Part shown: piece after piece, positions 57,501-64,000 of the stretch
Position numbering within the stretch: position 1 is the stretch's first letter
Layout: each line of letters opens with the position of its first letter
The notes under the pieces: generated by a model
Told to the model about the DNA's origin: nothing
The model's database searches: none
What the model saw: the letters and a program-made list of their open reading frames with translations, nothing else
Assembly (NCBI GenBank): GCA_963966185.1
Contig: CAWZYM010000369.1
Span: 628,001-692,000, forward strand
DNA: 64,000 bases
Reading direction: 5' to 3'
Source of the DNA: Rhabditoides inermis
Lineage: Eukaryota > Nematoda > Chromadorea > Rhabditida > Rhabditidae
Made by a program: the position numbers and the translations under genes

Positions 57501-57556
57501 TCCGAAGGTTCACAGATCAGTTCAAGACCGCCAAGAACAGCGACTTTGCTGACTGA
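42543..57556 (+). CDS. Unrecognised multi-exon protein, about 501 aa, possibly mitochondrial
   Basis: Best chain: 42543-42695, 43359-43454, 43696-43792, 45583-45670, 45961-46042, 52863-52958, 53434-53513, 53981-54035, 54220-54366, 54662-54738, 54981-55047, 55137-55220, 55872-55977, 56353-56449, 57086-57143, 57434-57556. Phases agree at every join. It begins MLSRICLRGAANRTRPP, a possible mitochondrial presequence. Well-formed stretches include VVKELQLNKEGTEKREQGAM, LAERLLSGGVGQLTLL, KDKPSNLFEWGEARLVTFLH, LPVSSLLSYAFYCDLLAG and FRRFTDQFKTAKNSDFAD at the end. I could not match it to a family. Weak points: exon 3 can instead splice to 44067-44104, giving a 127-aa product ending EGIVL; the 6.8-kb intron may hide exons; and these could be two genes. 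Confidence 0.55.
42840..43260 (+). mobile_element. Probable 3'-end fragment of a non-LTR retrotransposon
   Basis: GC-rich body followed by an AT-rich end GATAAATATTCTGATTCTGA with a repeated ATTCTG tail, inside an intron. The tail structure resembles LINE 3' ends. Confidence 0.45.
44434..44969 (-). CDS. Tiny helical protein, incomplete model, unknown
   Basis: First exon 44920-44969 (MDPHLPSSLLQLAHCY, donor GTGAGT) and last exon 44434-44565 (AAIEYEKRRLADMIDTVIEM, then CFDHVRAPKPDDAQ and TGA). Both have good splice signals, but their phases do not match, so a short middle exon, probably between 44566 and 44913, is missing from my model. The last exon is strongly helical and looks coding. The start lies 46 bases after an ACATAAG box in the shared promoter module. 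No family recognised. Nested antisense in an intron of the 42.5-57.6-kb gene. Confidence 0.5.
45014..45105 (-). promoter_or_regulatory. Tiny-gene promoter module
   Basis: Minus strand: GCGCACCTGGGTCGTAAACC, CAGCAGACTCCCC, GCCACGGGCA (45042-45033), GTACATAAGCG. Block order and spacing match 7.3 kb and 29.1 kb. Confidence 0.6.
45252..45372 (-). mobile_element. Diverged retroposon copy R2
   Basis: (TCAA)n followed by CGGATTCGTTATATCTGAATATGACAATA, matching R1 and R3 in inverse orientation to R1. Confidence 0.55.
46337..51261 (-). CDS. Ser/Pro/Arg-rich protein of unknown family, N terminus not found
   Basis: Minus-strand exons 51155-51261, 50150-50264, 49051-49133, a Ser-rich exon about 47208-47382, 46955-47000 and a last exon about 46337-46568, with GT-AG borders and compatible phases. 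Order: a Ser run (HSSSSSSSSYSPDEPSS), a folded-looking core spanning two exons (VHIEVAFSLSSVPWLRIRDG ... SVMRVSLSQDRYRFEYDEIK), then long Ser/Pro/Thr/Arg-rich disordered sequence to the stop. The first exon shown starts in mid-codon, so an upstream start exon is missing. The core is the part to search; I do not recognise it. The gene lies antisense in the largest intron of the 42.5-57.6-kb gene, and a transposon (T3) sits in one of its introns. Confidence 0.5.
47508..48361. mobile_element. Non-autonomous TIR DNA element (copy T3)
   Basis: Ends TATAACCGCCTCCCCCAGTT and (right, reverse complement) TATAGTCGCCTCCCCCGTTC, both running into GGTTAACATTC. About 850 bp, no transposase. Confidence 0.7.
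50863..51566 (+). CDS. Possible small TATA-driven gene, low confidence
   Basis: TTTTTATAG (about 50869) is followed by MNRVLYAVHKWT from an ATG near 50962, with a donor CGAGTGAGAT. A good acceptor (TTGGTCCTCCTCAG, ending ~51384) could join in phase to a basic helical exon containing SSRESIRVRRRIFRGSRERV. A second frame in that exon, following a CAG at 51392, is also open to 51613 and Trp-rich (EKKQWWWEDEHL). I cannot decide between them; either may be chance. An 11-bp unit (CTCTCTGCGCT) repeats three times just ahead of the ATG. Confidence 0.25.
55651..55829 (-). mobile_element. Retroposon copy R3
   Basis: Inverse copy of R1: (TCAA)n, GTTTATCCGGAATCGTTATA and on to GATACTTGATCGATGATCA; only scattered differences from R1 over ~175 bp. 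Confidence 0.7.
55943..56215 (+). repeat. Purine-rich minisatellite carrying four splice-donor copies
   Basis: GGAGGGAGAGGG units repeatedly ending GAGAAGGTGGGTG at 55972, ~56093, ~56149 and ~56204. The first is used as donor in the model because it gives the right phase; the third has the same phase. Confidence 0.7.
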
Positions 57557-57848
57557 TCGAGTTATTGATTATTGATTTGTTGTGTTATGATTTTGTGTAC
57601 ATAGACTTTTTTGTTTAACGCATACCTCGCTTTTCCACCTCACTCGTCCGGTTTTCGTTTCTCAAGTTGCTTTATGTTGGCCATGAATTATGTAATAGTG
57701 TGAATAACGAGTTTTTTTGTAATGATGTATAAAAGTTATAATTGTTATGAGTCTTTGCTGCTCCATTTGCCATTCTGTTCGCAACAGTTCGATATCTCTG
57801 ATTTGCTGTTTCTTTATATATTTCGTGAAACTGCGTTTCTATGCAGGC
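57557..57848. other. Short intergenic region, COQ6 promoter
   Basis: Less than 300 bp separate the preceding stop codon from the COQ6 ATG. GTATAAAAG at about 57726 could be a TATA box. Confidence 0.45.
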
Positions 57849-58201
57849 ATGCTGCGGGTCGGGTCTCGCTTGGCGGCTCGCTCCGCCCACTCTGGCCCCG
57901 CCCACTACGATATGGTGGTGGTTGGAGGAGGATTGGTGGGAAACGCCATGGCCGCCGCCATTGGTGGGTGCTTTGTCATTTAACAAAAATTGTATCCTGC
58001 GCGGAATATGTTTTGAGTTGTATGGAATTGGTAGTAGTGAGTAGTGGTGTCAATAAGTTGTTGGTAAGTTTCAATCAATCAATCAATCGTCTTTCCACCA
58101 CTAAGTATTTCGTATAGTTGGTAAGTATTTCGTACAAAATCATTTAATGAAAACCTGATTCCTAATTATAAGAATTGAGAGAGAGTGAGAGGGAGAGAGG
58201 A

Positions 58202-58252
<51 letters not shown>

Positions 58253-60468
58253 GTCCCTCGCAGGCTCGTCGTCCCGCCTTGCTGGCAAGCGCGTGCTTCT
58301 ACTGGAGGCTGGCAAGACGACCACTCTCGGCAGGTAAGTATCATACTTCTTTTCTTATTTCAGTTACATTATTTTGTACTAGTATTATATTTCTAATTTA
58401 ATAACGTGTGTATCATGATCACTGTTGGCGTGAATTGAGTGTTGGCATAAGCTTGTGTTGACATGATTGGAGACCGATTTCAGCGCACCCTCTCTTCATT
58501 CGAACAGAGTCTCGGCTGTCAGCCCGATCAGCATCGCGCTGTTTGAAAGTAGGTTGTTGTTAATTACTAGTTATTAATATAGTTTAATACTGATTATTAT
58601 TGTAATCGCGCTGCACAAATTGTCCGACAATATGCCTACCGCATGATGTGGTGTGATTGAATCGTATAATCCATGTTTATAGTTACATAGAATCTGAAGT
58701 GTCACTCGTTCCCTGTTCACAGCTGAGTGCTGCATGTAGGGAGTAGGAAGAAGGGTGGAGAAGCGGTTTCACGTGTTCCCTCCTTGGCACAGCTGTAGGG
58801 CAATGTTTGTCCATAGGGCAACATTTGTGTTCAGTGCATTGTGTGTAGATGATTACAAGCGATAAGAACTGGAATGGCATCGAGTACGTATAAGCGTTTC
58901 CACCTTTCAGAGTTGGGCATCTGGCCGCGCCTCGTGTCCTATCGGGCGCAGCGGGTGGACGAGTTGCGCGTGCTGGACAGCTGCAGCCAGGCCGGCATTC
59001 ACTTTGACCGACCACAGCAGGAGGTTCGTTAGGGGGGGAGGGGGAGGGGAGGGTCCCTTCCGGATCCAGATTATCTCTGTCTGTTTCTGTGTATGTTCGT
59101 GATTCGCATATCCAGATACGCCCCATTAGGTTTGCGAATCGAAAAATTTGCGAGCATCAATGAATAAGATTGCGCGGTATGAGTTGATTGCACGGCCATG
59201 TGTCACAGTTTAGTGTGAGGCCGACGTTTACCGGTGGCTAAAAGTTTTTTTGGGTATCGCTTGATTAAAATTCGTTGTTTATTCGGATTTTTTCGAACAG
59301 ATCATACAAGGTATTATCATTAAACAAGGATACAAGATATATTATGTTAGACAGGGGGTTTTCTATTTCTTGGTGGATTGAAACGTATGTAACGTATGTA
59401 GCTCGGTGTTCAGGAAGAGTGACTTGATTCTTGCAATGCATATTGTTGTGCACGAGTCAGGGGTGCGTGGCACAGTGCAAACTGTTATGAGTGACTTGAA
59501 CATTTTGTCATTAAAAAATGCGATTTTTGCGAGAGTTGAACTATATAGGACTTTTTTGTACATTGTATGAATGTATATTGTCAAATCAAATCAAATCAAA
59601 TCAAATGTTTATTCGGAATCGCAAACATGATTATGACACGTACGAAACGAGCTATGAGATGGTTATCGTTTGCAGGAGATTGCGATTTTGCGAGAGTTGA
59701 ACTATATAGGACCTTTTTGTACACTGTATGAATGTATGTGGTTATTGTGTTGCAGGAGATTGCGTACATCGTGGAGAACGACGCGATCGTGGGCGCTCTG
59801 TCGGATCGGCTGCGCGAGTGCGCGGGGGTCACCGTCCTGACGGGGGCCAGGGTGAACAAGTGCAGGTGGGCAAGCGTCGATGGTCATGTGAAATGAAATG
59901 GCAGATGACATGTCCTCCGCAACATTGCAAGCTGCAACTTTTCATAGCTATTTTTGTTATTGATGTTGATGTGCAAGTGAGGTATGTTCTAGATGTGATG
60001 CTCATTCAAAATTGACGACGAGTACAGTTTTCATATTTTACTATGATTTGAAACCTACATCGTTTGGGAAAGTCGTGTGTTTGAGTGTGCCGGCGGATAC
60101 GAATCAGGCTGCGGTGGTGGAGTTGGAGGATGGGAGCAAGATCGAGACGGCACTGCTGGTGAGAGAGAGAGAGGGAGGGAGAGAGAGGGGGGGAGGGGAG
60201 AGGGAGAGGAGAGAGAGAGAGAGAGAGAGAGAGGAGAAAGATCGAGACAGCACTGCTAGTGAGAGAGAGAGGGAGAGAGAGAGAGGGGGGGGGGAGAGGG
60301 AGGGAGAGAGAGAGAGAGGAGAAAGATCGAGACGGCACTGCTAGTGAGAGAGAGGGGGGAGAGAGGGAGAGAGAGGAGAGAAAGGAAGAGAGAGAGATAG
60401 ACAGAGGGGGAGGGGGAGGGATTAGGGGGAAGGGAGATAGAGATAGAGAGGGGAAGGAGCGAGGGGGG

Positions 60469-60519
<51 letters not shown>

Positions 60520-63460
60520 CCCTCTGTCTGTCTAGATCGGCGCCGACGGTTTCCGCTCTCGTGTCCGCGAGGCTATGGGCGTCGACTACACTTCGTACGC
60601 GTACGAGCAGAGCGGAGTCGTGGCGACGCTCAGGTACGGTAGGGGTAAGGTAGATTGAAAATGGGTACGGTAGTAGTGAATACTGTCAGTCTTATTACCG
60701 TTGTCGTGACGAAGGTTCATGTATTAATGAAAAAGATTTTTGGCTATGCTATGTTTTAACAGAAACCTAGAAGTTGTGTCTTGTTTCGATGTGTTCTGAG
60801 CACGGTTGAAGGGTATTGTGGGGTGACTAGACATTAGGTCATACGTGCATGTGATTTCGGATAGATTATTGGATTCTCTCTCATACATCCCGGCGCTTTG
60901 AAAAGTAAATTTCCTGTATATTACGTACGTGCATAAGATTAAATGATCTCATGATCACATTGAAAAGGTATCCGTCCAATACATGATACAAACTGTTTTG
61001 CCGTGACCGATACGTACGGAAAATTTGAGTCACTTCTCATATGTCACTGTGTATGTTCTCTCTACAACTCTCTTTTTCTATTCCGGAAGCAACTATCGAT
61101 CATATGTGAGTCAGTAGTCTATAACACAAGATGGGTTGTTTACATAATATATATTGTTTACATAAGCATTGCACATATTTGTGTGGCAGGGTGGATGCGG
61201 ATGTGAATCACACTGCGTGGCAGCGATTCAGCCGGCTCGGACCCATCGCCCTACTGCCTCTGGGAAAGGGACTCTCCAGTCTGGTATGAGGACCTCTCTC
61301 TCTCTCCTCTCTCCTCACTCTCTCCTCTATCTCTCCTTCTCTATCCCTCCCTCTCTCCCTCCCTCTCTCTCCACCCTCCCTCTCCAGGTCTGGTCGACGT
61401 CTCCAGAGGAGGCCAAGCGTCTCTGTTCGATTCACCAGGACGAGTTTGTCGACGAGTTGAATGAGGCACTGGTGAGTTTTTCATTTATAATTATTGGAAA
61501 TTGATGTACAGCGAAACGTATTGAATGCATGAAGTAGTTTACATTTTGGCGTGTTCGTGAAACGTATAGTTTGTGTATTTGAACAAAGTTTGTTTTCCGC
61601 CCCTTTTCTCCTGACTATTTCGTCTGTTATTTCATAGCAAACCGTTAGGCAATGTGAGCTTGATTCTGATTACTTGCACATTTGTAATGTAAAGTCGTAA
61701 ACGAAATGTAAACTCTCACATGTGTATGCCTGTATTTCGCAGTTCTCTGAGGCCGACCAGAACCCGCTGGTGAACCAGTCGCTGTTCCTGCTGGGAAAGC
61801 TCGGACAGGTGAGTCCCATCGGACAGGTGCGTGGGAGAGGGATGGACAATGGATTAATAGGGAGAAGGAGGTTGATGATCGGACATTGGTGATTCGGCTT
61901 ATAGTGTTTGGCAGATGACGAGGGTGTTTTGGATAGACGGAAGTGACTCGGAATGATTCAGAGATGGGAAGAAAGGAAGGGAGGAGAGGGGGGGGGGGAT
62001 AAGAAGAGGATGCTTGCAGCTGCTGGCCCGTCCGTGTCCCTCGAACCAGCTGCCGCCACACGTGATCGACCTGCAGAGTGACACCAGGGCGGCATTCCCA
62101 TTCGGATTCGGACATGCGCATAGGTGGGGGGAGGGAGAGGGAAAGAGAGAGGGAGAGGGAGAGAGCGCACAGGTGAGAGAGGGAGGGAGAGAGGGAGGGA
62201 GAGAGCGCACATGTGTGAGAGAGGGAGGGAGCGTGATGGAAATGGTATAGAATGAGTGAGAGGAATATGAACATGTATCATTAGGTTTCATGTATTTTGG
62301 AAATGACTAGCATTGGGTAATTGTTGTCCAATATGGTTTCGTGATATGTCGATAGTGTAAAACTTACGATTGGTGGAAATTATGGCTGCAATGTGAGATG
62401 CATTCTGGTGTCGTTAGGTTCAGAAACACAAAAATGAAATAAACGGAAAAAAGTTCGCATAAATGAATATTCCCTGCTTTTCGGTGTAGGGTCGCTTTCG
62501 TTCTCTTTAATCTAATTTAAATGATCAGTGTATTTGCTTGTTATACAATTGCTTTCAGCTACATCGCTGCCCGATCGGCGGTGATTGGAGACGCGGCTCA
62601 TAGGGTGCATCCGCTGGCAGGACAGGGAGTGAACCTGGGGTGAGAGAGGGAGGGGGGGGGAGAGAGAGGGAGGGAAAGAGGGAGGGAAAGAGAGAAGGAG
62701 AGGGGGGGGGAGAGGGAGTGAACTTGGGTGAGAGAGAGGGAGAAGGGAGGAAGGAGAAGAGGGAGAGAGAGAGTCGTTTCGATCAGATGGAACGACGTGT
62801 GCCTTCTGACGTCTGCTCTGGAGCGCGCCACTGCCGATGGGGCTGATATCGGTGGGTAGAGAGAGATGGATAGAATTGATAGAATGTCTTCTAGTAATCG
62901 TTAATTCAGGTTTTTCTCACTTAGGTAAGTGTGTCTAACCGCTTCTGTATGATGAATGTGTATATTTGCAAAAATGTCTTTGTCACACCAATTATGTTTC
63001 TTGATGTGTTTTTGTTGGAACTGATGTGTTGAAGGCAATTCACTGATCAAATTTAGAATAGTTTGTATTTTTCTACATCCAATCTAGTCGAAGGGATATT
63101 ATAGCACGCCAGCCCTCCGCAAAACATTCATGAGTCTCATCGGGGGTTTTATCTTTTATCTTTTTTTTATTCTTCATCTTTCCAATTCTTCCGAAAGTGT
63201 CTATTTTTGAAATTCTGAATTCTGAATCAAACTCCATCATATCAGTCGTATCCAGTATCCACTTTGGCTTTACAGGCTGTGTGACGTACCTGCGAGACTT
63301 TGATTCGGCGGCGCAAAGACACAACGTGCCTGTCATGGTGGCCATCGACTGGCTGAACAGACTGTACAGGTAGGAGGGAGGGAGAGAGATAGAGAGAGGG
63401 GGAGAGAGAGGGAGAAAGGGGGAGAGAGGAGAAAGAGAGAGAGGGGGGGGAGGGAGAGAG

Positions 63461-63505
<45 letters not shown>

Positions 63506-63623
63506 CCCTCGTAGGACGGACGCCGTCCCGCTTGTGATGGCTCGCTCGGTCGGCCTGGCTGCCGTCAATGCTCTCACTCCCCTCAAGGATCTGCTCATCC
63601 ACCAGCTGTCCACCACCAAATGA
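57849..63623 (+). CDS. COQ6: Ubiquinone biosynthesis flavin monooxygenase COQ6, 438 aa
   Basis: Fifteen exons: 57849-57963, 58264-58333, 58508-58548, 58911-59023, 59756-59865, 60086-60158, 60536-60633, 61190-61283, 61388-61471, 61743-61808, 62020-62123, 62559-62639, 62787-62851, 63276-63369, 63515-63623. All phases agree; the human protein is about 468 aa. N-terminal FAD dinucleotide-binding motif [15 protein letters not shown], the [10 protein letters not shown] strand, YIVENDAIV, the second FAD motif [11 protein letters not shown], and [20 protein letters not shown] (GD motif with the ribityl-binding DAAHR). These and WSTSPEE are diagnostic for COQ6 among UbiH-type enzymes. It performs a ring hydroxylation in mitochondrial coenzyme Q synthesis. 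The short basic N terminus ([13 protein letters not shown]) suits mitochondrial import. Exon 6 uses a weak acceptor chosen by phase; the donor after exon 4 (GTTCGT) is also weak. Confidence 0.92.
58188..58250. repeat. (GA)n tract in COQ6 intron 1
   Basis: Almost pure GA run next to the acceptor of exon 2. Confidence 0.95.
59516..59756 (+). repeat. Tandem duplication ending at the COQ6 exon 5 acceptor
   Basis: GCGAGAGTTGAACTATATAG and following GTATGAATGTAT occur at ~59529 and ~59689. The second copy is preceded by GTTTGCAGGAGATTGCG, echoing the true acceptor TGTTGCAG/GAGATTGCG at 59756. Confidence 0.8.
60138..60345 (+). repeat. Three copies of COQ6 exon 6 end plus donor
   Basis: AAGATCGAGACGGCACTGCT is followed by GGTGAGAGAG at the true end (60158) and by AGTGAGAGAG at about 60256 and 60344, with GA repeats between. 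Confidence 0.9.
60476..60518. repeat. (GA)n tract
   Basis: Perfect GA run up to the COQ6 exon 7 acceptor. Confidence 0.95.
60870..61065. repeat. Dispersed repeat, short inverse copy
   Basis: Internally deleted relative of the 37.85-38.56-kb repeat; see that entry. Confidence 0.55.
63474..63504. repeat. (GA)n tract
   Basis: Perfect GA run ahead of the last COQ6 acceptor. Confidence 0.95.
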
Positions 63624-63662
63624 CGTCATCCGGAGAGATTAGATGACGTCAATGTGACGTCA
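63621..63662 (+). promoter_or_regulatory. Cluster of three TGACGTCA palindromes
   Basis: Perfect CRE-type sites at 63621-63628 (its TGA is the COQ6 stop codon), 63644-63651 and 63655-63662. CREB/ATF-type bZIP proteins bind this sequence in animals; function at this 3' position is inference. Confidence 0.55.
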
Positions 63663-64000
63663 TTAGATCTAATAGTGTTATAGTCCTGTTGAGTTTCACA
63701 TGTGTTTCGTTTGGGTATCTTTTGTGTTGGATCGGTGCGCGATTGATCTATGATTTTCGATAGGAGTGATAGAGAAAAGTTTTTTTTGTAGAATGAAGTG
63801 CGTTTATTTGGTTGGATGTTGGATCTGATTTTTTAAAACTTTCATTATGAAACAATGCACTTTCTAAAAAAAAAAGAGATATACACCATTAAACTTTTAT
63901 CGTACAACAACGCAATGCCAACCAATAGAAAATATGTATAATCGAGATCCCCCATTTTTGATTTACAATATAATGTACAAAGCACGTCATACAATGTCGC
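63663..64000. other. COQ6 3' flank
   Basis: AT-rich; an ATTAAA near 63887 may be a poly(A) signal. No further gene seen. Confidence 0.45.

Noticed and set aside
58540..58625. Possible echo of ATCGCGCTG after COQ6 exon 3
   Set aside because: Only nine matching bases; too short to distinguish from chance.

Overview
This is nuclear DNA from an animal, probably an invertebrate; the sequence does not let me name a phylum. Genes have many short exons with GT-AG introns. Several products are recognisable metazoan proteins: an ANKRD40-like ankyrin protein, a GCKIII (MST3/STK24-25-26 type) kinase, Integrator subunit 9 and the ubiquinone-synthesis monooxygenase COQ6. Between and inside these lie transposon remnants and very abundant (GA)n/(CT)n tracts. 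I assembled exon models by hand from reading frame, GT/AG sites and phase agreement, with no transcript data.

Layout. 1-4.1 kb: 3' part of a Ty3/Gypsy-like LTR retrotransposon with a candidate 3' LTR. 4.6-7.8 kb: an orphan promoter-like repeat, then two tandem paralogous small membrane proteins. 8.1-11.5 kb (-): ANKRD40-like gene. 12.7-13.7 kb: small unknown gene. 14.7-23.3 kb (+): GCKIII kinase, 687 aa in 19 exons. 24.0-42.1 kb (+): INTS9, 653 aa in 23 exons; its 4.7-kb intron 6 carries three tiny genes on the opposite strand. 42.5-57.6 kb (+): a gene I do not recognise, whose long introns hold a tiny coiled-coil gene, a Ser/Pro-rich gene (both -) and a DNA transposon. 57.8-63.6 kb (+): COQ6, 438 aa in 15 exons.

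Three patterns stand out. (1) At least six tiny genes (60-136 aa, helical or single-pass membrane, no family I recognise) share a compact promoter: a GCCACCGGC-type box about 20-37 bp before a CTACAAAAG/TATAAAA box, very close to the ATG. Several also share upstream CACCTGG..TCGTAAAC and CAGACTCC blocks. They look like a co-regulated, lineage-restricted set. (2) Many exon edges have degenerate tandem copies ('echoes') of the exon-intron junction in the adjacent intron; one is in frame and may be used. (3) In the large conserved genes, GA tracts begin almost exactly at the splice donor on the sense strand, while the two small genes checked have CT tracts there.

The four recognised genes serve unrelated cell functions (signalling, snRNA/mRNA 3'-end processing, ubiquinone synthesis), so no pathway cluster is implied. 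The coordinated element here is the tiny-gene set.
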